Of a stretch of 18,111 bases of DNA, positions 8,317 to 14,967 are shown piece by piece (within the stretch, counting starts at the first letter, position 1; each line of letters opens with the position of its first letter). The notes under the pieces are model-generated. The model had not been told where the DNA came from. It ran no database searches and worked only from the letters and a program-made list of their open reading frames with translations. This DNA comes from an uncultured Coprococcus sp. (lineage in GTDB: Bacteria > Bacillota > Clostridia > Lachnospirales > Lachnospiraceae): positions 1 through 18,111 of the forward strand of contig URJU01000024.1 in assembly GCA_900548315.1 (NCBI GenBank), given 5' to 3'. The translations under genes were made by a program, and so were the position numbers.

Positions 8317-8341
8317 TAACTGCCGCATGAGAGGGCAGTTA
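8317..8341. promoter_or_regulatory. Inverted repeat between divergent genes
   Basis: TAACTGCC (8317-8324) and GGCAGTTA (8334-8341) are perfect inverted copies around a 9-base centre GCATGAGAG. The repeat lies in the 107-base gap between the divergent SpoIID-like and precorrin-2 dehydrogenase genes. It could be an operator acting on both, or a hairpin in either leader; the plus-strand copy is followed by TATTT only, a poor U-tract. I could not identify convincing vegetative promoters on either side. Confidence 0.45.
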
Positions 8342-8393
8342 TTTCACTACAATATATGCAGATTATTTTTATATATTCGGAAGGAGAATCGAT

Positions 8394-9032
8394 ATGGCAT
8401 ATTTCCCAATGTACATAAATCTTGAAAATAAGAAGGTTATCGTCATAGGCGGAGGAAAAGCGGCACTCAGAAAGATCAATTCACTGCTTTATTTTGGTGC
8501 AAAGATTGCGGTTATTGCGCCAAAGGTGTGTGATGATATAAAGGCTATCAAGGGGATAAATGTTCATGAGAGCAACGTGGCTCTCGATATTTTGCAGAAT
8601 GCAGATATAGTTGTGGCAGCGACAAGACGCCCGGAGATCAATTCCAAGATAGGCAAATACTGCAATGACAATGGCATCATGGTAAATGTGGCAGACAATA
8701 GAGAACTCAGCAGTTTCCTTTTCCCAGGTGTGATAGTCAGAGGTGATCTCGTGGTGGGAGTCACAACCGGAGGCAACAGTCAGGCAGTTTCGAAGCAGAT
8801 AAGGAACATGATAGATAGGATGATTCCTGAGGAGTATGAGATCTTGACAAGGAAGATGGGGGCGTACACAGAGCTTGCAAATGTAAATATAAAGTCGCCG
8901 GCACTCAGGGAGGAGGCGCTTGATGAGCTAGTCAAGACGGCGCTTTCCAACAAATGTGTTCTGGATGACAAGAAGGCAAACAAGATACTTGATAAATATT
9001 ACCGTGAGGACACAGCCAGACGAAATGGATGA
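8394..9032 (+). CDS. Precorrin-2 dehydrogenase / sirohydrochlorin ferrochelatase family (CysG N-terminal, Met8-like)
   Basis: Cytoplasmic enzyme of siroheme synthesis that oxidises precorrin-2 to sirohydrochlorin with NAD; some members also insert iron. The 212 residues match the stand-alone family. The Rossmann motif VIVIGGGKAALRK is at about 15-27, followed by a second strand AKIAVIAPK. VAATRRPEIN precedes NVADN, where D101 matches the catalytic aspartate of CysG/Met8. ELSSFLFPGVIVRGDLVVGV and TTGGNSQAVSKQIR follow, with a helical C-terminal dimerisation part. AAGGAG at 8381-8386 lies 7 bases from the ATG. No hem or cob genes flank it here, although in many clostridia this gene heads a hemACDBL cluster, so the upstream enzymes must be encoded elsewhere. 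I see no clear terminator after it before the rimP promoter. Names used elsewhere include hemX-like, ylnF or sirC. Confidence 0.88.
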   Translation: MAYFPMYINLENKKVIVIGGGKAALRKINSLLYFGAKIAVIAPKVCDDIKAIKGINVHESNVALDILQNADIVVAATRRPEINSKIGKYCNDNGIMVNVADNRELSSFLFPGVIVRGDLVVGVTTGGNSQAVSKQIRNMIDRMIPEEYEILTRKMGAYTELANVNIKSPALREEALDELVKTALSNKCVLDDKKANKILDKYYREDTARRNG

Positions 9033-9123
9033 TTGGTCGGGCTTATCTGTGTATATAGCGGAGATATTGTCATATTTACAAGGGAAAATCCGTATTTATC
9101 CGCATATTTGTTGATATTTGCAC

Positions 9124-9151
9124 TTGAATTATCTGATAATTATGATACAAT
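9124..9151 (+). promoter_or_regulatory. Promoter of the rimP-nusA-infB operon
   Basis: TTGAAT (9124-9129) and TACAAT (9146-9151) are 16 bases apart, and TG at 9143-9144 gives an extended -10 (TGaTACAAT). Transcription would begin near 9158, giving a leader of about 80 bases. The spacer contains a perfect palindrome, AATTATC-T-GATAATT (9127-9141), overlapping the -35 element, which could be an operator. Promoter confidence is good; regulator identity is unknown. Confidence 0.7.
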
Positions 9152-9177
9152 AAACACGATTGTTATAGTATGCAGCA

Positions 9178-9203
9178 TGAGAGTGGGCTTTGGCCCACTC
9201 TTA
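9178..9203 (+). promoter_or_regulatory. Leader stem-loop upstream of rimP
   Basis: AGAGTGGGC (9180-9188) pairs perfectly with GCCCACTCT (9193-9201) around loop TTTG, with two further possible pairs at the base (9178-9179 with 9202-9203). Only TTAATTGTTG follows, so termination would be weak. It may act as an attenuator, a NusA-sensitive pause or terminator for autoregulation, or a processing site. The hairpin is seen directly; its role is inferred from its position in a nusA operon leader. Confidence 0.65.
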
Positions 9204-9239
9204 ATTGTTGTAAAGGTCTTATAAGAGAAAGGTGGTCGT

Positions 9240-9707
9240 ATTACGAAGAGAGCAGATATTGAGGCAAAGACAGTTGAACTGGTAACTCCGATCATTGAGG
9301 CAAACAACCTTGAGCTTGTGGATGTGGAGTACGTGAAGGAAGGCAGTGATTATTATCTGAGAGTGTATGCTGACAAGGAAGGCGGCATCACGATAAATGA
9401 CTGCGAGATAGTAAACAGGGCATTGGGAGACCTTCTCGATCAGGAGGATTATATCAGTGATGCATATATACTGGAGGTAAGTTCACCGGGACTTACAAGA
9501 CCACTGAAGAAAGAGAACGATTTTAAGAGAAGTATTGGTAAGGTAGTTGAGATCAAGACATTTGTCAAGATAAATGGTGCAAAGGAGTTTGAGGGTGTGC
9601 TTAAGGCATATGACGACGCTACGGTTACCATAGAATTCGAGGATGAAACAGAAGTTACAATATCAAGAAAAGATATTTCTATGATACGTTTAGCATTTAT
9701 ATATTAG
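9240..9707 (+). CDS. rimP: Ribosome maturation factor RimP, probable ATT start
   Basis: Binds the free 30S subunit and is needed for its late maturation. The 155-residue product reads (M)TKRADIEAKTVELVTPIIE, then LELVDVEYVKEG, the hallmark KEGGITINDCE, LEVSSPGLTRPLKK, and a C-terminal SH3-like beta domain (about 90-155). Between the in-frame TAA at 9222-9224 and the GTG at 9318 there is no ATG, GTG or TTG, and GTG 9318 would delete the conserved first helix. The ATT at 9240 falls where family members place their initiator Met, and AGAAAGG at 9226-9232 lies 7 bases before it. AUU initiation is therefore the best reading. The stop overlaps the nusA Shine-Dalgarno, so coupling is likely. A sequencing error near 9240 is the alternative. 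Confidence 0.9.
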   Translation: MTKRADIEAKTVELVTPIIEANNLELVDVEYVKEGSDYYLRVYADKEGGITINDCEIVNRALGDLLDQEDYISDAYILEVSSPGLTRPLKKENDFKRSIGKVVEIKTFVKINGAKEFEGVLKAYDDATVTIEFEDETEVTISRKDISMIRLAFIY

Positions 9708-9719
9708 GAGGATAAAAAG

Positions 9720-10919
9720 GTGTCAGAGATCATTGAAGCATTGAATCAGCTGGAGAAGGAGAGAAACATAAGCAAGGATGTACTGCTTGAGGCTATTGAG
9801 AGATCACTCAAGACAGCCTGTAAGAAGGATTTCAATACAGACGAGAACATAACGGTTTCACTTGACAGAGAGACAGGTGAGTGTCATGTGTATGCTGCAA
9901 AGGAAGTTGTTGATGAGGTTGAGAACCCATCATTCCAGATATCTCTCAGCCAGGCGAAGATGTTGAACAAGAGATACGAGATCGGTGATACAGTCAACGT
10001 TGAGATAACAACAAAGAACTTTGGGAGAATCGCAGCACAGCGTGCGAGAAACGTCATAGTCCAGGCTATAAATGAGAACGAGAGAGCGGCAATATATGAT
10101 CACTTCCATATGAAGGAGAAGGATATTGTCACAGGTATCGTTGAGAGACAGGTAGGAGACAGTGTGAACGTAAGCCTTGATGATAAGACGGAGGCTGTTC
10201 TTAAGCCATCTGAGATGATCGAGGGTGAGACCTATGAGAGAGGCGACAGGATCAAGCTTTATGTGACTGAGGTCAAGAAGACCAACAAGGGACCAAAGAT
10301 TGTGGTATCAAGAACTCATCCTGAACTTGTGAAGAGACTTTTTGAGAAGGAAGTTACAGAGATCGCGGATGGCGTGGTTGAGATCAAGAGTTTTTGCAGA
10401 GAGGCTGGCTCAAGATCAAAGATTGCAGTATGGTCAAATGATGATAACGTTGATGCTGTTGGAGCATGTGTAGGAGTAAACGGTGACAGAGTAAATGCTG
10501 TTGTCGCTGATTTAAATGGTGAGAAGATAGATATTATTCCTTGGAGTGAGAATCCAGCCGAGTTCATATATAATGCACTCAGTCCATCAGATGTTGAGGA
10601 TGTATCGGTTGACCTTGACGAGAAGAGTGCATTTGTCGTTGTTCCGGATACACAACTTTCACTCGCTATTGGCAAGAAGGGTCAGAACGCAAGACTTGCA
10701 GCAAAACTCACAGGATATAAGATCGATATCAAGAGCCACTCAAAGGCTGAGGAGATGGGTTACTTCAACGAGCAGTCGTCAGATGATGATGATTATGACA
10801 AGAATTTTGATCCATACGGCAACGATGAAGATTATTATGATGAGGTTGACGATGATAAAGATGCCAAGTCAACTTCAGTTGACATAGATGAAACTGATGA
10901 CACAGGCGTAGAAGAGTAA
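9720..10919 (+). CDS. nusA: Transcription termination/antitermination factor NusA
   Basis: Binds RNA polymerase and modulates pausing, intrinsic termination and antitermination. The GTG start at 9720 is preceded by AGGAGG (9706-9711) at 8 bases, and the rimP stop is inside that site. The 399 residues comprise the polymerase-binding N-terminal domain (1-125, ISKDVLLEAIERSLK), an S1 domain (about 130-200, IVTGIVERQVGDSVNV), KH1 (GACVGVNGDRV from residue 248; NGEKIDIIPW) and KH2 (AIGKKGQNARLAAKLTGYKIDI around 318). A strongly acidic tail of about 50 residues rich in Asp, Glu and Tyr ends the protein. There are no C-terminal AR repeats as in enterobacteria, which is normal in Firmicutes; the acidic tail is longer than in Bacillus (about 370 residues total). 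Confidence 0.97.
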   Translation: MSEIIEALNQLEKERNISKDVLLEAIERSLKTACKKDFNTDENITVSLDRETGECHVYAAKEVVDEVENPSFQISLSQAKMLNKRYEIGDTVNVEITTKNFGRIAAQRARNVIVQAINENERAAIYDHFHMKEKDIVTGIVERQVGDSVNVSLDDKTEAVLKPSEMIEGETYERGDRIKLYVTEVKKTNKGPKIVVSRTHPELVKRLFEKEVTEIADGVVEIKSFCREAGSRSKIAVWSNDDNVDAVGACVGVNGDRVNAVVADLNGEKIDIIPWSENPAEFIYNALSPSDVEDVSVDLDEKSAFVVVPDTQLSLAIGKKGQNARLAAKLTGYKIDIKSHSKAEEMGYFNEQSSDDDDYDKNFDPYGNDEDYYDEVDDDKDAKSTSVDIDETDDTGVEE

Positions 10920-10953
10920 TCATTTACATTTGATTATGACACTGCGATGCATA

Positions 10954-10972
10954 TGTCCGGAGAGCCCGGACG
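10954..10972 (+). other. Intercistronic hairpin between nusA and rnpM
   Basis: GTCCGG (10955-10960) pairs with CCGGAC (10966-10971) around AGAGC, with a possible outer T-G pair. There is no U-tract, so it is not a terminator. It lies in the 82-base gap and may affect transcript processing or stability. Confidence 0.4.
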
Positions 10973-11001
10973 GCACATGAAAAGAAACAGGGAGTGATGA
11001 G

Positions 11002-11274
11002 ATGGCAAAGAAGATACCTCTGAGGCAATGTCTTGGATGCCGGGAGATGATTCCGAAGAATCAGCTTATTAGAATAGTCCGCAGCAGTGATGGAAAGTTT
11101 GCAGTTGATGCTACAGGAAAGCTGAGCGGCAGAGGCGCATACATCTGCAGGAAGACAGACTGTCTGAAGAAGGCGGTCGGAAGTAAAGCCCTTGAGAAGT
11201 CTTTCAAGGTGAGCATACCTTCTGAGGTTTATGAACAATTAGACAAGGAGCTGAGTGATATTGAAGAACAATAA
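11002..11274 (+). CDS. rnpM: RNase P modulator RnpM (YlxR family)
   Basis: A 90-residue RNA-binding protein of the YlxR family (DUF448), reported in Bacillus subtilis as a modulator of RNase P. Visible family features are RQCLGCREM with C10 and C13, the loop LIRIVRSSDGKF, and SGRGAYICRKTDC with C49 and C54, which together resemble a metal site. The basic C-terminal part includes KALEKSFK. GGAG at 10991-10994 is 7 bases from the ATG. It overlaps the following ylxQ gene by 14 bases, in the classic nusA-ylxR-ylxQ-infB order. Confidence 0.93.
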   Translation: MAKKIPLRQCLGCREMIPKNQLIRIVRSSDGKFAVDATGKLSGRGAYICRKTDCLKKAVGSKALEKSFKVSIPSEVYEQLDKELSDIEEQ

Positions 11275-11584
11275 GGTATACTCGACTATTTCTTTGTGTG
11301 CCAGGGCAAGAAGGCTCTGCAGCGGTAATTTTTCAGTAGAAAGAGCGGTAAAGACTCAGAGTGCATATGTTGTGATCGTGGCAAAAGATGCCTCTGACAA
11401 TACAAAGAAACTTTTCGATCAGAAGTGTGACTACTATGGAATTCCCTATTATGAGTACGGAACCAAGGACGAACTTGGAAAGTATACCGGAAATGAAATG
11501 AGAACATCGGTAGCTATATTGGACGAAGGTTTTGGCAATCAGATCATAAAGTATATGAATGTAAATGAAAATATGGAGGTGTAA
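11261..11584 (+). CDS. ylxQ: L7Ae/L30e-family RNA-binding protein YlxQ
   Basis: A small protein of the ribosomal L7Ae/L30e superfamily, expected to bind kink-turn-like RNA; its cellular role is poorly defined. The sequence shows the family motifs LCARARRLCSGNFSVERAVK, VVIVAKDASDNTKKLF, and YYGIPYYEYGTKDELGKYTG. I chose the TTG at 11261, giving 107 residues starting KNNKVYS like relatives, with GGAG (11247-11250) 10 bases upstream. The GTG at 11255 is an alternative, but its spacing is only 4. Either start lies inside rnpM, so translation is probably coupled. It ends 3 bases before the infB start. Confidence 0.9.
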   Translation: MKNNKVYSTISLCARARRLCSGNFSVERAVKTQSAYVVIVAKDASDNTKKLFDQKCDYYGIPYYEYGTKDELGKYTGNEMRTSVAILDEGFGNQIIKYMNVNENMEV

Positions 11585-11587
11585 CAT

Positions 11588-14473
11588 TTGGCAAAAATCA
11601 GAGTACACGAATTATCAAAACAGTTAAACATTTCAAATAAAGATATAATAGATACCCTCGGTGCTAAGGGAATAGAGATCAAGAGTCATATGTCTAATCT
11701 GGATGACTCAATGGTGGACATAATCAAGTCAAAGTTTGGTGGATCAGGAAATGCACCAAAGCAGCAGGTTAATACTGAAATTCCAAAGCAGGAGAGCAAG
11801 CAGGAACCAGCAAAGCAGGCTGTAAAGCCTCAGGCAGCAAAGACAGAGGCACCAAAGCAGCAGCCAAAGACTGAAGCACCAAAGCAGACCCCGGCAAGAG
11901 AAGATAATCAGGCATCCAGACAGGGTGCTGGAAACCATGTTAGATTTGCCAGAGAGGATAAGAACAACGGCAAGATGAACAATAACGGTAACAGAGTTAG
12001 ATTTAACAATGACAGACAGGGCGGAACAGACAGAGCTAGATTTAGCGGAGATAGGAATCAGGGGGATAGGAACCAGGGAGATAGACCAAGATTCAATAGA
12101 GATGGCGACAGAAATCAGGGTGACAGACCAAGATTTAACAGAGATGGCAGCAATCAGGGCGACAGACCAAGATTCAATAGAGATGGCGACAGAAATCAGG
12201 GCGACAGACCAAGATTTAACAGAGATGGCGGCAATCAGGGCGACAGACCAAGATTTAACAGAGATGGTGGCAATCAGGGCGACAGACCAAGATTTAACAG
12301 AGATGGCGGCAATCAGGGTGACAGACCAAGATTCAATAGAGACGGCGGCAATCAGGGTGACAGACCAAGATTTAACAGAGATGGCGCTAACCAGGGCGGA
12401 AGAGGATTTGGACGAGATGGCGGTAATCGTTTCAGCAATCGTATTAATGTGCCGTTTGGCAAGGATGATGAAGATGACAGCCCAGCACAGAAGAGAGCAC
12501 CATTTAGAAGAGACCGCAAGGATTTCGATGCCAAGGAGATGCCAGGTAAGGATCTGAAGAGTCAGAACAGAGACAATTACAATAGAGATAAGAATAAGCC
12601 AAGAAAGGGCAGCAGAAGATCTCCTGAGGAGGTTGAGGCAGATATCAGCAGACTTGCAAAGAATGTCAAGAGCAAGCCTCAGAAGAAACAGCAGGCACCG
12701 CAGGAAGATCCTGATGCAATCAGAACAATCACACTACCAGAGGTAGTTACTCTGAAGGAGCTGGCGGATGCGGTAAAAACACCTGTCACAGCGCTCATAA
12801 AGAAACTTTTCCTCGCAGGAAAGATGGTTAATGTGAACTCTGAGTTCTCATTTGACGAGGCTTCAGAGATTGCTCTCGAGTACAACTGTATAGCTGAAGA
12901 AGAGGAGAAGGTAGATGTTATCGAGGAGCTCCTGAAGGAGGACGAAGAGGACGAGAGGGATATGGTTTCAAGACCACCTGTTGTCTGTGTTATGGGTCAC
13001 GTTGACCATGGTAAGACATCACTTCTCGATGCCATCAGACAGACAAAGGTTACATCAGGTGAGGCTGGTGGAATCACACAGGCTATCGGTGCATCAGTTG
13101 TAGATGTAAATGGCCAGACAATCACATTCCTTGATACTCCGGGACATGAGGCGTTCACAGCGATGCGTATGCGTGGTGCCCAGAGTACAGATATCGCTAT
13201 CCTTGTTGTAGCCGCTGATGATGGTGTAATGCCACAGACAGTTGAGGCTATAAATCACGCGAAGGCTGCCGGAATAGAGATCATCGTAGCGATCAATAAG
13301 ATCGATAAGGAAAGTGCGAACATAGAGAGAGTTAAGCAGGAGCTTACAGAGTATGAACTTATCCCTGAGGATTGGGGCGGTTCAACAATATTCTGTCCTG
13401 TATCTGCACATACTAAGGAAGGTATCGATAATCTCCTTGAGATGATACTTCTCACAGCGGATGTGCTTGAGCTCAAGGCAAATCCTAACAGAAAGGCAAG
13501 AGGTATCGTCATCGAGGCTGAGCTTGACAAGGGACGTGGTCCTGTTGCAACAATGCTTGTGCAGAAGGGTACACTTCATGTTGGCGATTATATTGCGGTA
13601 GGAGCATCACATGGTAAGGTTCGTGCCATGACCAACTCAAGAGGAGAGAGGGTTAATGAGGCTCTTCCTTCAACACCTGTACAGATTCAGGGACTTAACA
13701 CAGTACCTGATGCAGGTGAGATATTCATGGCAGTTGACAATGAGAAGGAAGCTAGGACCATTTCTGAGACGTATATCTCACAGGGTAAGGAGAAGCTTCT
13801 TGCAGATACCAAGCAGAGAATGTCACTTGATGATCTGTACAGCCAGATCCAGGCCGGCAATCTCAAGGAACTCAAGATCATCATCAAGGCTGATGTACAG
13901 GGTTCAGTTGAGGCTGTCAAGCAGAGTCTCTTAAAGCTCTCAAATGATGAGGTTGTCATCAAGTGTATACATGCCGGTGTAGGTGCGATCAACGAGTCAG
14001 ATATAATCCTTGCGTCAGCATCAAATGCCATCGTTATCGGTTTCAATATCAGACCGGATGCGAGAGCAAAGGATATGGCAGACAGCGAGGGCGTAGATGT
14101 TCGTCTGTACAGAGTCATCTACAATGCAATAGAGGATATTGATTCAGCAATGAAGGGTATGCTTGATCCTATATATGAGGAGAAGATCATCGGCCATGCA
14201 GAGATCAGACAGACATACAAGGCATCTGGTATCGGTGTCATTGCCGGTTCATATGTTCTCGATGGAACAATCAACAGAAACTGCAGCGTAAGGATCACAA
14301 GAGAGGGCAACCTTATATTTGAAGGAAAGCTTGCATCACTCAAGAGATTCAAGGACGATGTCAAGGAAGTTAAGTCAGGATTCGAGTGTGGTATGGTATT
14401 CGAGAACTTCCAGGACGTTGCAGAGGAAGATCAGATAGAGGCATACGAGATGGTAGAGGTGCCTAGAAAGTAG
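11588..14473 (+). CDS. infB: Translation initiation factor IF-2
   Basis: GTPase that places fMet-tRNA on the 30S subunit and promotes subunit joining. The TTG at 11588 is preceded by GGAGG (11575-11579) at 8 bases. The 961 residues start with an IF2_N helical module (1-52, HELSKQLNISNKDII), then a Lys/Gln/Pro/Ala stretch (about 57-100), an Arg/Asp/Asn/Gly-rich region with eight tandem repeats (164-266), a second IF2_N-like module (about 380-435, ITLPEVVTLKELADAV), and the G domain with GHVDHGKT (470-477), DTPGHE, NKID and SAHT. Domains II, III and the initiator-tRNA-binding C2 domain (TYKASGIGVIAGSYVLDGTI, ending near 955) follow. It is longer than Bacillus IF2 (about 716 residues) because of the disordered N-terminal region. 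Confidence 0.97.
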   Translation: MAKIRVHELSKQLNISNKDIIDTLGAKGIEIKSHMSNLDDSMVDIIKSKFGGSGNAPKQQVNTEIPKQESKQEPAKQAVKPQAAKTEAPKQQPKTEAPKQTPAREDNQASRQGAGNHVRFAREDKNNGKMNNNGNRVRFNNDRQGGTDRARFSGDRNQGDRNQGDRPRFNRDGDRNQGDRPRFNRDGSNQGDRPRFNRDGDRNQGDRPRFNRDGGNQGDRPRFNRDGGNQGDRPRFNRDGGNQGDRPRFNRDGGNQGDRPRFNRDGANQGGRGFGRDGGNRFSNRINVPFGKDDEDDSPAQKRAPFRRDRKDFDAKEMPGKDLKSQNRDNYNRDKNKPRKGSRRSPEEVEADISRLAKNVKSKPQKKQQAPQEDPDAIRTITLPEVVTLKELADAVKTPVTALIKKLFLAGKMVNVNSEFSFDEASEIALEYNCIAEEEEKVDVIEELLKEDEEDERDMVSRPPVVCVMGHVDHGKTSLLDAIRQTKVTSGEAGGITQAIGASVVDVNGQTITFLDTPGHEAFTAMRMRGAQSTDIAILVVAADDGVMPQTVEAINHAKAAGIEIIVAINKIDKESANIERVKQELTEYELIPEDWGGSTIFCPVSAHTKEGIDNLLEMILLTADVLELKANPNRKARGIVIEAELDKGRGPVATMLVQKGTLHVGDYIAVGASHGKVRAMTNSRGERVNEALPSTPVQIQGLNTVPDAGEIFMAVDNEKEARTISETYISQGKEKLLADTKQRMSLDDLYSQIQAGNLKELKIIIKADVQGSVEAVKQSLLKLSNDEVVIKCIHAGVGAINESDIILASASNAIVIGFNIRPDARAKDMADSEGVDVRLYRVIYNAIEDIDSAMKGMLDPIYEEKIIGHAEIRQTYKASGIGVIAGSYVLDGTINRNCSVRITREGNLIFEGKLASLKRFKDDVKEVKSGFECGMVFENFQDVAEEDQIEAYEMVEVPRK
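12077..12385 (+). repeat. Eight in-frame tandem repeats within infB
   Basis: Eight exact copies of the decapeptide GDRPRFNRDG are joined by NQ-containing linkers, giving units of 13 residues (39 bases) or 14 residues (42 bases). A degenerate ninth copy (NQGGRGFGRDG) follows, and two partial GDRNQ units precede. At DNA level, Phe-Asn is written either TTC AAT (copies 1, 3, 7) or TTT AAC (copies 2, 4, 5, 6, 8), so copies 1-2 and 3-4 look like a duplicated two-unit block. The repeats keep the infB frame and lie in the region expected to be disordered. Confidence 0.95.
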
Positions 14474-14481
14474 TAATAAAT

Positions 14482-14886
14482 ATGAGAAAAAACAGTGTAA
14501 AGAATAACAGAATAAACGGAGAGGTCCAGAGGGAACTGAGCAGGATCATAAGCCGTGAGATCAAGGATCCCAGAATATCACCTATGACATCAGTTGTTGA
14601 TGTGGTTGTCACACCTGACCTCAAATTCTGTAAGGCATATATCAGTGTCCTGGGAGACCAGGATGCTGTTGATTCCACATTTGCAGGGCTGACCAGTGCG
14701 ATGGGATATATCAGAAGAGAGCTTGCTCATTCTGTAAATCTTCGAAACACTCCAGAGATAACATTTATCATGGATCAGTCCATTGAGTATGGTGTTAACA
14801 TGTCCCACAAGATAGACGAGGCTATTGGAAAGCACGGGGACGAGACAGAAGATATAACAGATGGTTCAGATGACAGTGAAGAATAA
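14482..14886 (+). CDS. rbfA: 30S ribosome-binding factor RbfA
   Basis: A KH-like-fold protein that binds the 30S subunit near the 16S rRNA 5' helix and aids its cold-sensitive maturation. The 134 residues show RINGEVQRELSRIISREIKDPRI, the SVVDVVVTPDLKFCKAYISVLGD core, and RRELAHSVNLRNTPEITFIMDQSIEYG, followed by a short acidic tail (DETEDITDGSDDSEE) slightly longer than usual. The ATG at 14482 is 8 bases after the infB stop and lacks a good Shine-Dalgarno (only GAAAG upstream), so it probably depends on coupling to infB. Confidence 0.95.
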   Translation: MRKNSVKNNRINGEVQRELSRIISREIKDPRISPMTSVVDVVVTPDLKFCKAYISVLGDQDAVDSTFAGLTSAMGYIRRELAHSVNLRNTPEITFIMDQSIEYGVNMSHKIDEAIGKHGDETEDITDGSDDSEE

Positions 14887-14896
14887 TGAAAAATGA

Positions 14897-14935
14897 GCAT
14901 TGTGGCAGTTGTGCATGTGTAAACTGTCACAATGC
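14897..14935 (+). other. Long stem-loop between rbfA and nrnA
   Basis: GCATTGTGGCAGTT (14897-14910) pairs with AACTGTCACAATGC (14922-14935) over 14 positions with one G-U, around an 11-base loop. ATATTCC follows, so it is not a standard intrinsic terminator. It ends 32 bases before the nrnA start and does not cover the nrnA Shine-Dalgarno. Possible roles are mRNA processing or stability control inside the operon, or a dispersed palindromic repeat. Confidence 0.6.
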
Positions 14936-14967
14936 ATATTCCTACATCGAGCCGGCGGGAGGTATAT

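Noticed and set aside
8351..8378. Sporulation-sigma-like promoter for the SpoIID-like gene (minus strand GAATA, 15 bases, CATATATT)
   Set aside because: The boxes loosely resemble SigF/SigG sites but the spacing is short and the region is very AT-rich, so I did not annotate it.
9318..9707. GTG at 9318 as the rimP start
   Set aside because: It would remove 26 conserved N-terminal residues and lies within the conserved LELVDVEYV motif, with no upstream ribosome site.
12077..12385. Regular repeat that could be mistaken for a CRISPR array
   Set aside because: Spacing is by codon multiples, the whole tract translates as IF2, and there are no unique spacers or cas genes.
12009..12557. A 182-codon open frame in another frame over the infB repeats
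   Set aside because: It exists only because the 39/42-base tandem repeats keep a second frame open. The IF2 frame is conserved, there is no ribosome site, and the product is a low-complexity echo of the repeat.
14932..14967. ATG at 14932 as the nrnA start
   Set aside because: It lies in the right arm of a strong stem-loop without a ribosome site, while the ATG at 14968 has GGGAGG and matches family N termini.
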